A stretch of 64,000 nucleotides of DNA from Exophiala sp. HKRS030 (taxonomy: Eukaryota; Ascomycota; Eurotiomycetes; Chaetothyriales; Herpotrichiellaceae). The notes under the pieces were generated by a model. The model was not told the DNA's origin. It did no database searches and was given only the letters and a program-made list of their open reading frames with translations. Within the stretch, counting starts at the first letter, position 1, and each line of letters opens with the position of its first letter. Shown here one piece after another: positions 1 to 11,039 of the stretch. Position numbers and translations under genes: made by a program. The stretch lies in the NCBI GenBank assembly GCA_023897205.1, contig JAHWDD010000002.1, forward strand, positions 3,782,001-3,846,000, written 5' to 3'.

Positions 1-461
1 GGATCTCGCGGAATGCCATCCTCACTGATGCCGTTCTTCTTGAATCGTTGTTCCATGTATACCCTCCGCGCCTCGTCGAAATTGATGCCCCTCAACTTCA
101 TGATCCGCTGAACGTCTCGCTTGGCTTTCTGGTCCAGCCCGGACCGAGAATCCCCTTCGACAATGTTACTCGACAGATCGAAATCGGCCGACGTCAGGCC
201 CGACTCGACATCGCCCATGAAGGTGGTCGGGACGCGGGTGTACGACAGTCCGGAGATGGCGTCCTGCATACGGTCCGGGAGGTAAGGAACCCATCGGGCA
301 CGGGTTAGGTAGAGCGCTGTTAATGGCGGACAGGGTCGCGCGCGGTCAGACTCATGTACACACACAAACACACGTACAAGGGACGGAATGATTGAAGAAA
401 AAAACGTACCTGTCCCGAGGATTATAGAGACCAAGAAGATCGAGTAGAGAATGTATCCCAT
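1..461 (-). CDS. DUF2015 family small membrane protein (3' end outside window)
   Basis: Two exons are visible: 461-410 and 316-1, joined by an intron with a GTACGT donor and an AACAG acceptor. The ATG at 461 opens a hydrophobic N-terminal segment of about 17 residues that probably anchors the protein. A basic stretch follows (LTRARWVPYLPDR). The downstream part has the pattern I associate with the fungal DUF2015 family: a GDSR motif, then KRDVQRIMKLRGINFDEARR and MEQRFKKNGI. The family is short (about 120 residues) and has no known function, so only the last few codons should be missing at the left edge. The family name rests on remembered motif resemblance. Confidence 0.8.
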   Translation of the reverse strand, partial: MGYILYSIFLVSIILGTGTFFSSIIPSLVRVFVCVHESDRARPCPPLTALYLTRARWVPYLPDRMQDAISGLSYTRVPTTFMGDVESGLTSADFDLSSNIVEGDSRSGLDQKAKRDVQRIMKLRGINFDEARRVYMEQRFKKNGISEDGIPRD

Positions 462-1430
462 CGTGGATGTCCCTCGTTTCTGCCTTTTTCGCAAGGACAC
501 CGAGCGATTCGGACGGACGGTCGGATGTGGTATTCGCGTGTATTGAAAAACTTATAGAGGAGGGGTCAGTGACGATGAAGACACATCTTGTTTTCGCTAC
601 GACGAAGTGTTGTAGCCTTTGAGAAATATCTCAAATGTCTCGTGAAGAGAAATGAATACACAAAACGGTATCCTACTGGGAGGTCAATAACACCAAGCAA
701 GTTGTCGTCAGCCTTGGGTGCTGCGGCGGGACGCGGAACTACGGAATCGGCGACTCAATCAGCCACGACTGCGCCGCTTTTACAACCTCCATTATGACTA
801 TGCCTCCAATATTTGTGCATCAACATATCTTATTGAAGAAGCGGTCACCGTCACAGTTTCCCGCGTTGCTACATCCTGCTTATGCCACAGGCTGACTCCT
901 AACACTTCCAGTGACATGAAGCCTTTCAGCCGTGTTTGAATACTACTCGCAGTGCGTCGCCTTTTGCACTCATCAAGCCCACGCTGCTTTCAGGACTACT
1001 CACCGCGTCGCTAAACCTCCTACTCAACCCCTGAACTGGGACCTGACCTGGAAAGAGGTTGAGGAGGCGCCACAGCTATGTAGTTAGTTTTCTCACTAGA
1101 TATACTTCGATGAGGATCAAATGTTCACACCTGCTTGAAGTCTTCCCTTGACCAAAGCCTACTACCTTTGTTACAATTGTCCTCAATGTGGGTAACAACT
1201 TGCCGAAGGCCGCTTCCCGAGTTTGACCATCCAACCCGATGCCGAACCGAGAGGCCAGAGCATGTCTGAGTCTCGGAGGGTGGTCGATAGGGTAGGTGTA
1301 CGGTCGATCACATGGTTGGCCGGGCACATTCAACATGAGTATTCATATCCATGAAAAGGCATCAACGCTCTACACCTGAGGGTTTACCTCAGCATCAAAA
1401 GCTTCAGATCGATCCGTGTCGAGTCGCAAG
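462..1430. other. intergenic, no gene seen
   Basis: This stretch contains the promoter of the DUF2015 gene and the upstream region of the hydrolase at 1431. The short reading frames on both strands show no domain, no splice logic and no family resemblance. Confidence 0.6.
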
Positions 1431-3384
1431 ATGCCGAACAAGGTCAGGCACGATCTCCACAAAGTGGATTCGACTTCATTTCCCTACATTTACGAAGAGA
1501 ATGCGACCATTGAATTGAAGAGTTTCAAAGGACTAGTAAGGTGCAATATCTATAGGCCAAAAACCGACGAGAAAGTGCCGGTCCTTGTGACATATGGTCC
1601 TTACGGGAAGGATATCCACCTGAACGAGTGAGTTGTCTCAGAGGGCGCTGCACTGAATCGCGGTGCCTTCATAGGAATGCGGATTGACAGTAAGAGCTAG
1701 TTTCTATCCAGCCTCGTTTGCAGAGCTCAACCCGAAGCACAAGTCCGCACATACTTCGTTCGAGACCCCAGATCCGGGGTTCTGGACTGCCAGCGGATAT
1801 GCAGTGCTTCGAGCTGACGAGGTTGGATTGGGCCAATCTCCAGGGGTTCTGGACACAATGTCTCAATCGACATCGGACGCCTTCGCCGATGTGATCGAGT
1901 GGGCTGCAGATCAGCCATGGAGCAACGGCAAGGTTGCGTTAACAGGCATCAGCTATTTTGGGGGCAGTCAGTGGAGGGTTGCAGCCAGGCGTCCACGAGG
2001 CTTGGTAGCTATCTCTCCCACTGACGGAATGGCCGACTATTATCGAGATCGGTGCCGCCATGGTGGTATCCTGACCGGTTTCCTGGACCGTTGGTTCAGT
2101 AGACAGGTGCTTTCGAACCAGTATGGACTCGCGGGAAAGGCAGAACGTAACTGGGGTCCTGACACCCTCGAGGGAGATCTACCTGAAGCAGAGCTCTCTC
2201 AAAACCGCCACGATCAAGTTGTTGACACTGCAAAAAACTTCTATCGCGATGACTTGTACTACGCATCACGCGACTATAACTTGGAGGACATCGAAGTTCC
2301 CATTCTCTCATTTGCCAATTTGGGAAGTATCATGATTCATTTCCGCGGAAACTACGAGGGATTTCGGCTGGCAAGCTCTCAGCGTAAATTCATCCGCTTT
2401 ATTACCGGACGACACGACTTGCCCTTCTATGACGACGAGCACGTCGAAGTACAGAAAAGCTTCCTCGATGCCTTCTGCAAAGGCGAAGATCGTGGCGGTT
2501 GGACGGATGGATCACGGCCACCCGTGGACTTGGTACTGCGGAGGGGCAATGTCGGCTATAACAATCCAGAGGCAGAAAGGGCCTTCAAACGAAGGTTCGA
2601 ACTCGAGTGGCCGCTTACTCGAACGCAGTATACCAAATTTTATCTCACGCCAGATCGTCGCCTTGTCCGAGACATACCGACACTGAGATACGACAGGCTA
2701 TCTTATCGAGCTCTCGGAAACCTAGATGATCCGCAGGCAATCACATTTTCCACAGATCCCCTCGCGACGGAGACTGAAGTTACGGGATATATCGTTGCTC
2801 ATCTGAATCTCTCGGTCACACCACATCCCGGGGGTAAAACCCCAAGAGACATGGACGTGTTCCTGACACTTCGCCATTTCTCCGCCGACGGCACCGAGGT
2901 TTATTACACTGGAATCACCGGAGAGGCAGTGCCACTTTGCAAAGGTTGGCAGAGGATGAGCTTCAGACGAGTAAACAAGGAACATCCGCGACACCGTGAC
3001 TGGCTCCCGCACAGAGATTACTTCTCATCGGATGTCTTGCCCGTCATTCCCGGGGAGATATATCCCGTGGACATTGAGGTCTGGGTCACTTCTGTCGTCG
3101 CCGAGAAAGGGGACCGTTTTGTGTTTGAAGTCTCGAGTGGTGATACGCAGGGCGCAGGCCTATTTGGCCACCAAACACTCGAGCGGTATGTCCTTAGTCT
3201 TTCCACCGCAGCTTCGCCTTTCTTTGTTCTCTCTCCCCCATCCGAACAATCTGGGACAGGAAAGCTAACCTCTCCGATGCTGTTTAGTTCTGCTGAGTTG
3301 CTCGCAGGCCAGAATCATATTCATTTCGGCCCTAGCTACATCAACTGCATAACCTTGCCCATCATTCCGGCAGAAGGAGTCTAA
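1431..3384 (+). CDS. CocE/NonD-type hydrolase (X-Pro dipeptidyl-peptidase S15-like), 592 aa
   Basis: Exons are 1431-1627, 1701-3185 and 3288-3384. The family holds serine hydrolases that cleave acyl esters or amides, such as cocaine esterase and glutaryl-7-ACA acylase. The N-terminal half is an alpha/beta hydrolase fold: PVLVTYGPYGKD, then RADEVGLGQSPGVLDTMS, then the nucleophile elbow GISYFGGSQW with the catalytic Ser. The C-terminal half (VDIEVWVTS, FEVSSGD) is the beta-sandwich jelly-roll domain of the S15 family. Intron 1 splices GA|T so that the protein reads through DFYPASFAELNP, as homologues do. Intron 2 is 102 nt, a multiple of three with no stop. Removing it brings ER next to the conserved NHIHFGP end. 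The ATG at 1431 is the first in frame. It is the first gene of the accessory block. Its substrate is unknown, and release of an aromatic acid from an ester is only a guess. Confidence 0.88.
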
Positions 3385-3786
3385 AGTACTGGATTTGAAT
3401 GGATTTGTCTTGCCTATGTAGCCAACAGAGTCCGTTGACTTGGGACACGAAAAATCTATCAAAGGTCTGAGCGCAAAACGAACGGAGAAAGAGGAGGCCA
3501 GGCTACCTCGTTATTCTCGAGAATGGACAATGACTTGAGTTCGAAAGAATCTCTTCAAAGAAAGATATGACTTCAATCAGACCTACTTTCCATCAATTCG
3601 ATTCATAGATTCAGCACTTGTAGTTTCTATTGATCATGAGGAAGCGTGAGACCTAAAGTTGTAAAGTGTTTTCCAACTTTTGAACAAGAGTCGAGAGACA
3701 TTCTACAAAACAGCGGCGAGGACCTCCTCCGCAGTAATCAAGCTACCTATAGTGTACAGAGCATCATCCTCAACAACGACATCTGT
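3385..3786. other. convergent intergenic space
   Basis: This is the 3' flank of the hydrolase (plus) and of the monooxygenase (minus). Nothing else is recognised. It should hold both polyadenylation regions. Confidence 0.6.
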
Positions 3787-5957
3787 TCATAGATCCGTTT
3801 TGCAATCCTGCTGTAGTAACTCCAAGGCATCTCGCATTACGTTTGGAGTGAAATTATACTCGTTGAGTCCATCTAGAGTAGCTGTGTTCCAGGACTGTGT
3901 CAGCAAGGAACGAAAGTTTCGGATGTCCTTGTATGTCCCTTTTCTCTCAAGCCCGGACGGCCTTGCAGGAGGGATTGTTGTAAAACTGCCACAGTATACC
4001 AAGGGGGAGCGGGGGAGGGACAAAAGATGAAGAAACTTACTCGGGACTGGACCGTGGTGAAAGTAAGGTTGGGCACTTTCGACGACTTTGTGTATCTCGT
4101 CTTGCCCGACGCTGGACAGGAGTTGAATGGCGCTGACTCGGTCGAATCGCAATTTCTGGAAGAGCTCCAGTCGACGATGAACCTCGTCTTTGGAACCGAG
4201 GTGGGAAAACAAGACCCCCAGAGCGGCCCCGTCCTCTACGGACGTCGCACCTCCTTGGGCTTGATCTTAAACGGGTAGAAGATTGGTTAGCGGATTCGAA
4301 GAAAAGAACAGGATCGTAGGTACAACTTACGAGGTAACATCGGGTGAGATGCGTCACCGATAAGAACGACATTGCCTTTTGTCAGCGACGGTATAGGTTT
4401 CTTTCTCATACACAACCGAAAGAGTTTGAGATCTTCGGCTTTCCTGTGGCCTTTGTGTCAGATACTTATTACTCTGAGATCTGAGATATCACATAATGGC
4501 CCATGGATAGCGTCACTTACGAGCAGATGGCTTGTAGGTCAGGGTGAAGTTGGCTGACACTCTTGAGGAATTCATCCCTCGATGCAGGAATGTTCCAAAC
4601 TATACACGAACGGCAACAACAACAACACAAGAGTCAGTCAGTTAGTTCAATGAACGTTGTGTTGTAAACAGGAAAATGGATTGGTGCGGTCCCTAACTGG
4701 TTTTTTTAAACATACCTTCATCGTCGAATCCGGTGATTGTATCCGGGACGAAGAACCCAAAGTTCTGTAATGCACCCCTACAAAAGATAATGTCGAGTCA
4801 ATAAAAAAGGGTCTTCTTCGATGTGTCCCGAGAGGAGCACTTGTCAATGAAGGAACCGAAGGGTAATATCAGATCATACCGGCGGCATGGATACCACACG
4901 AGTCTGGCATCTTTCAGTCTTGCGATACTGCCGTGAAACCCCCCTCCTTCGAAATAAGGACGGGTTTCGGGATCTTGTAGGAGCTTCTCTGTCGGAATTA
5001 AGAAGCGATAAACTGCTGTCCCAGTAGGACTGGCTTGTGTTGGAACTCCTTCGCCCACGACTTTTGATGGGAATTTGCTCTACACAGTTTTGGGAGGTAT
5101 TGTTTAGCATTGTGTATGCCTTGATGTTTGACAACTTTACACCTTCCGTAGCCGGGGGTAATGAAGAATAGTGCCACTCACTCGCACGCCGTCTGCAACG
5201 ACGACCAGATCTTTCTTCACGCATTCACCATTTGTGAGACTAACGGCCCCTTCAAGGTCTATGTCTGCAACTTCGGACGACAAATTGATCTTGGCGACAG
5301 ATTTGGTGTTGGGTCGAGGCTCGGTGGCCAGCTTCTTGAGTTGCAAGTGTAGATCTACTCGATGAAAGAGAAACCATGGGGCGCCGTAGCGTTGTCTAGT
5401 GTCTGGTACAGCGACACTCCTCAAGACATCAAGTGTATGAGCATCAAGTAAGGACATCTGAGTATATGGTTGAGTCAGCGCCGCTGCAACACACACATAC
5501 ACACACACACATGCATAACAGGGGAAAGGGGGAGGCGAGGTAGGGTGTAGGTGGTTATCTTCACTTTTTGAAGAGGAGTTGCCAGTCCGCCTTCATAATC
5601 AAATTCGTAATAGGACAATATTCTCGTCGCGTTCGGACACATGTGAATTGCTGCTCCAATTTCATTTGCAAACTTGGACCGTTCGAAGATCTACATATGG
5701 TCGAACTGTTAGTTCACATTCTCTCTCTCACTCTCTCACGGTGTTGATGAACATGCCTCCACGTTGTGACCTGATTGTACCAAAGCAACAGCAGCTGTCA
5801 ATCCTGCTATCCCGGCTCCGACGATGCCAATGTTCAACTGTTGATCGCCAGCCTTTGGGGCGAAATAGTTGGGGGGAAACGGTTTGTAGTAATCATCCGT
5901 CTCAAAATGGCCAGCGCCGTTTGCGCCTGAAGCGGAGTGCTGCGTGGAATTGCCCAT
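3787..5957 (-). CDS. FAD-dependent aromatic monooxygenase (salicylate-hydroxylase-like), 477 aa
   Basis: Nine exons: 5957-5757, 5690-5565, 5457-5182, 5079-4880, 4777-4716, 4599-4521, 4443-4331, 4265-4041 and 3938-3787. All phases close to an open frame. This is a group A flavoprotein hydroxylase that uses NAD(P)H and O2 to hydroxylate a ring. Visible motifs are the Rossmann FAD site IGIVGAGIAGLTAA (about residue 48), the DG motif VVVADGVRS (about 246-253) and the second FAD motif VLIGDASHPMLP (about 376-387) followed by HQAQGG and EDG. The first intron starts GC rather than GT (GAG|GCATGT), which is needed to read VEIFERS. The third intron was placed with its acceptor at ACTCAG (5458) because the earlier GCAG acceptor gives a stop. 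It shares a 455-bp promoter region with the divergent reductase at 6413. The substrate is not determined. Confidence 0.88.
5485..5513 (+). repeat. CA-rich microsatellite inside an intron
   Basis: This is a run of CA/CACATA units in the second intron of the FAD monooxygenase (transcribed as TG/TA repeats). It lies just upstream of the acceptor chosen for exon 3 and may affect splice choice. Confidence 0.7.
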
Positions 5958-6412
5958 ACTCTCAAGTCTCAAAGGTTAGCAATGAATTGACGCACGAATG
6001 AAGACCGCAAAACACATTCGAGCGGAATCCAGGGCATGAATGTAAACATTCCTATACCAAAATTTGTGGACCTACAGCTAGCTCGCCCATCCTCTGTAGA
6101 CAAAGAATGGTGTGAAAAGACTGTCGACAACCCGGGCATGATGATTCACCTCGGAAGGATGGCCGCAGCGGCTCTTAGCTTAGCTTTGGTCCGGGGTATC
6201 GGGCTCGGCCCCACATAACATTCATGGCCTGCGACATCATCCTCTGCCCGAGGCACCGAAATGGTAGGGGTACCTAAGGTGACTGGCCGACGAGAGGGTC
6301 AAGGTTCTCGAGTATCACGTTAAAGGTGGTTTGACTGGGCTAAAGCCGACCAAATTGTAAACAGACATTCATCTCACAGACAATTGTGCCCTCAGGTCGT
6401 TGCAGCACAATA
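5958..6412. promoter_or_regulatory. shared divergent promoter, monooxygenase / reductase
   Basis: The two start codons face away from each other here. One CGG-N8-CCG arrangement sits at 6152-6165. Inverted CGG/CCG triplets are typical half-sites of Zn2Cys6 regulators, and one such regulator is encoded at 16740. A single match of this kind is weak evidence. Confidence 0.4.
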
Positions 6413-7516
6413 ATGCCTGGAGTATTGTCGGGAGTCAAGATGATGGACAGGGTCGTTTTCCGCAAGTATGGCAATCCTTTGGACGTTCTGAAGCTGGAGA
6501 GGAGCCCAGAGCCGGCAGAACCGGGTTCCGGACAGGTTCTCGTCAGAGTCAATAAACGGCCGATTCACAACGGGGATCTGCTCATGGTCGATGGAGGCCA
6601 CGATCCAATCAAGCGGCCGATTCCCGCGTCAGGATTCAGCGCTGGGTGTGAAGGTGTTGGCACGATCGAGGCCATCGGACCTGGCGTCGACGATTCCAGA
6701 GGGTTGCGCGTCGGAGACAGAGTGTCTTTCTTCGCGGTGGGGACCTGGCAGGAACTGATCCTGGTGTCTGCGGACTTTGTGACACCGGTCCCCATGGACT
6801 TGGAAGATGATCTCGCCGCCCAGATATTCATCAACCCCATCGCCGCTATGGCCCTCGTGCGGCTCGTCGAGAAGATTGCCGCGAATCAAAAGACCGACGT
6901 GCTTCGCATCGGTGCTCTTGAGGATGTTGTCGAAGATTTGAGGATCGCCAAGACCGAGCCAGGGGTAATCCTGGTGTCCGTCGCCGGTTCGACGGTCGCC
7001 AGATTGGCCGCAACAACCCTCAAGGCGAAAGGTTTCAGCATCATCGGCCTGGTTCGCTCTTCCTCCAAGGCGGCGGCACTACAACAAGCCACCGGCAACC
7101 CCGTGATCGGTTACGACGACGAGAATTGGCAGGAAGAAGTGCGCAAGGCTGCCGCCGGTCGCAAAATCTTCGTGGGCCTCGACGCGGTGGGTGGCAAGAT
7201 TGGAGAGGATGTGTTGGGTCTCTTGTCACCGGGAGGAACCCTCGTCAGCTATGGATCGCTCACAGCAGAACCGATCCCAGTCGATCACGTCCATCTTTGT
7301 ATGACGGCCAAGACGGTGTGTGGCATCGGCATGGTCCACTGGACGCAATTGCCTTACGAAACCCGGTCTGCCGACGTACCCAGGCTCATTCAAATGGTCA
7401 GAGACAATCGAGACTTCTTCAAGGTCGCCGGGGAGTTTCCCATGTCATCAATCACTGAGGCCGTACGCCTCTTCCGCTCGCCTGGACGGGGTGGGACGGT
7501 GTTGCTCTCCGGTTAA
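6413..7516 (+). CDS. MDR-family oxidoreductase (quinone / 2-enoyl-thioester reductase-like), about 367 aa
   Basis: Single exon. It is a medium-chain dehydrogenase/reductase. The N-terminal GroES-like domain (about 10-130) reads VVFRKYGNPLDVLKLE, then GSGQVLVRV and GCEGVGTIEAIGPGV. The nucleotide-binding domain follows (about 160-330), with VSVAGSTVARLAATTLKAKG in the Rossmann position and GLDAVGGKIGEDVL further on. There is no zinc-ligand pattern, so an NADPH-dependent enoyl or quinone reductase is more likely than an alcohol dehydrogenase. The overall look resembles mitochondrial 2-enoyl-thioester reductase, but no clear targeting peptide was seen. Either ATG 6413 or ATG 6440 could start it. 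Reduction of a double bond after ring hydroxylation or opening would fit the neighbours. Confidence 0.85.
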   Translation: MPGVLSGVKMMDRVVFRKYGNPLDVLKLERSPEPAEPGSGQVLVRVNKRPIHNGDLLMVDGGHDPIKRPIPASGFSAGCEGVGTIEAIGPGVDDSRGLRVGDRVSFFAVGTWQELILVSADFVTPVPMDLEDDLAAQIFINPIAAMALVRLVEKIAANQKTDVLRIGALEDVVEDLRIAKTEPGVILVSVAGSTVARLAATTLKAKGFSIIGLVRSSSKAAALQQATGNPVIGYDDENWQEEVRKAAAGRKIFVGLDAVGGKIGEDVLGLLSPGGTLVSYGSLTAEPIPVDHVHLCMTAKTVCGIGMVHWTQLPYETRSADVPRLIQMVRDNRDFFKVAGEFPMSSITEAVRLFRSPGRGGTVLLSG

Positions 7517-7781
7517 AAGAAGAAGGATATTTGTTACAGGTAGACAGAAAGTGGCCATAGTGACATAAACAGCCATGACCTAGCTCCAATGTCCTTCCAA
7601 CGCAAATCTACTAGCTATCACAGACCTATCTCATGTGATGGTCTGGGGTTTCTCACTAAGGAAGACTGTGCTGGGTACGGGGATTTTTATTGCAGTAGTC
7701 TTCTGCCTGCATTTCGACCTCCGAAGACGAAAAGCTAGAGCCTAGGTCTTTGGTTTGCAGCTCATGTCCTCACGCTATCCC

Positions 7782-8369
7782 TCAAGTGCTTGGTGCGACT
7801 CCCTTGATCTCTCCATAATCCTCAGCCAGGGTCTCTGAGCCAATGGTCAGAGGTACCGCTTCTTGTAGGATGAACAGCATTCTCGCCCATTTGTCCTTGC
7901 TCGCGTTGACCCACGCATGATTGGTCTGCCTTTGAACCACGATATCGCCGGCCTTCAAATGCCTCACCTCGCCGGAGTCGAGTATGGCGTCCACCTCGCC
8001 CACGAGCACGACTCCATAGTCCAAACTCATCGTCCTGTGCATGATCGCTGGGGGGCCGCCGGGGGCATAGTCACATATCCTCACAACCGTACCTCCCTTG
8101 ATAATAAGACCTGGCTTCTCCCCCTCGAGAAAGGCCCGGTATTTCTGAATGTCGCCATCGCCTTGCAGAGATACCGGAGATTCCGAAGTCGTGTACACCA
8201 GGCGAAAATCTACTTCCGGCCTGATAGCCTGAGCAGGGACGGCGTCGGGGATATCTGTCTGGAAGATTGACTTGCCATCGGCTCGGTGGGTCGTGATGTA
8301 TCTGGCTGGTGGGGGAAGGCCTCCGCTCCTCTCGGGAGGATTCGAGGCGGCGTCTTGAGAAGAAGACAT
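7782..8369 (-). CDS. cupin-domain protein, 195 aa
   Basis: Single exon with ATG at 8369. It has a conserved beta-barrel cupin fold: the first motif region is PPAIMHRTMSLDYGVVLVGE and the second is LKAGDIVVQRQTNHAWVN. Candidate metal ligands are the His of MHRT and the Glu of VGEV, with the His of NHAW in motif 2. Similar fungal proteins often sit in catabolic and polyketide clusters, and bacterial relatives include small cupin hydrolases and dioxygenases. The sequence does not decide between an enzyme and a binding protein. Confidence 0.85.
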   Translation of the reverse strand: MSSSQDAASNPPERSGGLPPPARYITTHRADGKSIFQTDIPDAVPAQAIRPEVDFRLVYTTSESPVSLQGDGDIQKYRAFLEGEKPGLIIKGGTVVRICDYAPGGPPAIMHRTMSLDYGVVLVGEVDAILDSGEVRHLKAGDIVVQRQTNHAWVNASKDKWARMLFILQEAVPLTIGSETLAEDYGEIKGVAPST

Positions 8370-8932
8370 GATGATGCTGACTCAATGGCTAGACGAGGGT
8401 CGGGTTTTTTGTGCTTTGATAGGTTCACAAGTTTCAGAAAGCAGAAGGATGTATAACACCATATACTCCTTCACCTGTCGAGGCCTCGTTGAGCCCTCAA
8501 TACATATCAACAGATCGTCCGTTGAATCTTGGATACCCCAACGAGCCGACACTTATTCAGGCAAAGGGGGTCCGTCGGCCCGAATCATGTGAATGAAACA
8601 CGATTGAGCATGGGATTGATGCCACGAGCCATGAGTTTGAGTAGGATTAACGAGATTCCCGACTGAGAGGTGGGGTTCCGAGCTTTGGACACGTCAATGA
8701 GAGCAAGACTTGCTCGGGTTACAAACTCCCCCAGCGGAGAGATTGGGCCAGCTCCCGAACTTCGATCCAATCCTGGGCTTCTTGTCCGGAATTGATCGAA
8801 TACGCCCCCCAGGACGTTGTCTGGAAGGCTGAAGTTATTTTCTAGCTATTCTGCTCTCATTAGACCTGCGTTACAATGGGAACGAAGTCCCTACGAAAGG
8901 TATGTGAGTAGAAAAGTGGGGCTATACAGCAA
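8370..8932. other. intergenic, promoter of the cupin gene
   Basis: It lies between the cupin start and the 3' end of the dioxygenase gene, both on the minus strand. No further gene or repeat is seen. Confidence 0.5.
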
Positions 8933-9930
8933 CTACGACTCGATCCCCTGAGGCCATTCACCTATACAAAACTGGGTTTCGGCTTGATTTCGCTACATTT
9001 ACATCGTCAGCATACATTCAGGAATCTTAATCAGTGTGTAGACATTGCGGAAAAACTTACGAGTTCCCACACCTCCGCCCCCAAGACGGCTTTGTCTCTT
9101 CGATCTTCCTCCTCGCCGACAACTCCAGCCACGAAGCAAGTAGCCATGTAATGATCATCGGTGCCGTGGGCATCTCGATAGTTTGGATGCTTCATGAGAC
9201 GTATAACAGCTCTCTTCAGCTTTGGTCCTCCTCCATTCTTGCAGATAGCATCTTCCAGAGCCTGTCTGAATTCGAGATGGGTGGCATCTGGGGGAAGATC
9301 TTGAGCAAAGTTATCCCTGTATATGGCATTGTATTTCCACTCCGTGCGATACAAATTGTGAACGCCACCGCCTGAGCCGATGAATAGATAACCTTCCCTG
9401 CGCAAGGGACGCAAAACGCGTCCGATCTCGAGGTGGAAGTGTGGCTCGAAGTAGGAATTGAGTGAGATAATGGTAACTGGTGGTATCCCATCAGGGAACA
9501 TCCGTGACAGCAGAGGAAAGGTGTCAATGAGCCAATTGAATTCAGTGTCTAGCACCGCCTCGAACCCAGCGTCCTTGAGCATGTTGACGCACCGCTGCGC
9601 CGTTTGTACATCTGTATTCGCCTTTTGCCGAGTCCATTCTGATTGTATGACCAATCCAACCGGTTCTGGTTTTGGGTTGGGATTGGCTGCAATGTGAACT
9701 TTACGTCCGCCAACGTCCCAATGAGCACCCTGTTCCCCAGTATCAATTCAAAGTAGGCTCTGGTCATTCTCAATTGGACTCACCATCATAATGACCCCTT
9801 TGACGGGGTGTTGAACGGCCTTCCGACCGTGATATTGCCAGTAATCGCGCACATTGGACTGCTCTCCAGCGAGCATCGTAGTCCCATGGGACAATAGTAG
9901 AACTGGTGGAAACAATGGGGACTCATTCAT
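8933..9930 (-). CDS. LigB/DODA-type extradiol ring-cleavage dioxygenase, 291 aa
   Basis: Exons are 9930-9784, 9729-9061 and 8992-8933. The introns are 54 and 68 nt, both in phase 0. The family (class III extradiol dioxygenases, including DOPA 4,5-dioxygenase) opens catechol rings with Fe(II). Visible landmarks are VLLLSHGTTM near the start (first His ligand), GAHWDVGG right after intron 1 (second His), the FIGSGGGVHNLY loop (about residue 160) and the late HGTDDHYMATCFVAG (third His ligand region). The last exon gives the family's terminal pattern RNQAETQFCIGEW. The usual middle motif LDHG is not present. That position reads EFNWLIDTF, so a His thought to act in catalysis may be missing. It could open the product of the neighbouring monooxygenase. 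Confidence 0.87.
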
Positions 9931-10618
9931 GATTATCGGATTCTCTGCTGGACAACATAAGCAAGTAGAGGGACAGCGAGAGGAATTCTCCACCCAGGCT
10001 TTAAGCTCCGAAAGGCGAAGCAGAAGCTGGCTCAAGGGTTATAAAAATCAACTTGAAGCTACTCCCTTATCCCGCACGTCAGTGTGTCAAGTTCGGTTCG
10101 AAGCCGGAACACTCTAGGTGGGCGATTATTGGGGCCGACATATCGGTCTCGGATACCCACACTGGGGGTGGCGTTGACTATCCTGGTGTGATCCATGTTG
10201 GAGGGGTTCGTCACCACATGACAGAGTGTACGATGACTTAGAGCTAGGTGTGGTTCAGTAGGCTTATGCAATGGAGAGCGAATATAGCAATTGCTTATTA
10301 TGTCTGCGAACAGGTGCCGATGCAAGTACATAGGTAGGTTTACGAAGTGGAGGGCAGAAGAGTCCTCTGATACCTGAAAAATACGAGATTTTGGCGATGA
10401 GATGAGAAGAGCAGGGGCTCTCCCAGGGGCTCTCAAGGCGTTAGGATAACCATAGATTACGCTCAGTGAAGCCGCCATGAGCGTTGGGAGACAAAATTGT
10501 TTCTTGGGCTGGAATGTGAATTCACTCTGTCGGCGTCTTATTCTCGTCCTTCCACTCCTGCTTCTGCCTGCACATGCAGCTTTACAATGTTCAGGACTCC
10601 AAATTCGGCGAACCGATT
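9931..10618. other. intergenic, upstream of the dioxygenase
   Basis: No gene is accepted here. A 188-codon minus-strand frame crosses it but has no domain and is rich in Arg, Ser and Pro, as expected of a chance frame. Confidence 0.5.
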
Positions 10619-11039
10619 CTACCATTCCCCAGAAATTTTGAAGCTGTTGCCGAAGCCGAGTTTTCTCTTGATGGCATCGACCATCTTAAGAGCCGTTAGT
10701 CCATGAAGATTGTGAGATTTCGGAGTCGTTGCGTACCGCTATGTATCCACAACCTTTGAATAGTACAATAATGAACAAGTCTGCCGCTCTGCTACCCCCC
10801 GAAAGTGCGTGCCACTCTGGGTGGTACCGAACGGGTAAGTAGCTGGGTATGTGGCGGTGGTCTGTCGGCCACCAAGCGGGATTCTCAGCAGAGCTTCGAG
10901 TGCTGTGAGTGTCTGTCTGCGGCGTGGAAGGGAGCTCGCCAGTTTCAATCGCACTTGCTGCCGTATCTCCGCCAACGAGTCTTGCTGAAGCCGTAATCGC
11001 CTGTTGCGCTGCAGTTTGACTCGAGCTGGTCACAGACAT
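10619..11039 (-). CDS. weak small hypothetical protein, about 122 aa
   Basis: Tentative model: exon 11039-10737, a 52-nt intron (GTACGC...TTAAG) and exon 10684-10619, in phase. The N-terminal half is rich in Ser, Thr and Ala. The middle contains WWPTDHRHIPSYLPVRYHP and a short hydrophobic stretch LFIIVLFKGCGYIA. The last exon ends KLGFGNSFKISGEW. The frame can be extended upstream to an ATG at 11177. I do not recognise the protein, and no family supports it. It sits between two cluster genes and shares a 360-bp upstream region with the ALDH-like gene. Confidence 0.3.

Noticed and set aside
5458..5478. Earlier acceptor (TTGCAG) for exon 3 of the FAD monooxygenase
   Set aside because: It puts a stop codon in frame after two residues. 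The acceptor at ACTCAG keeps the frame and the family pattern.
10059..10625. Minus-strand frame of 188 codons
   Set aside because: Its composition is that of chance (Arg, Ser, Pro and His scattered). No conserved motif, and it overlaps the promoter of the dioxygenase gene.
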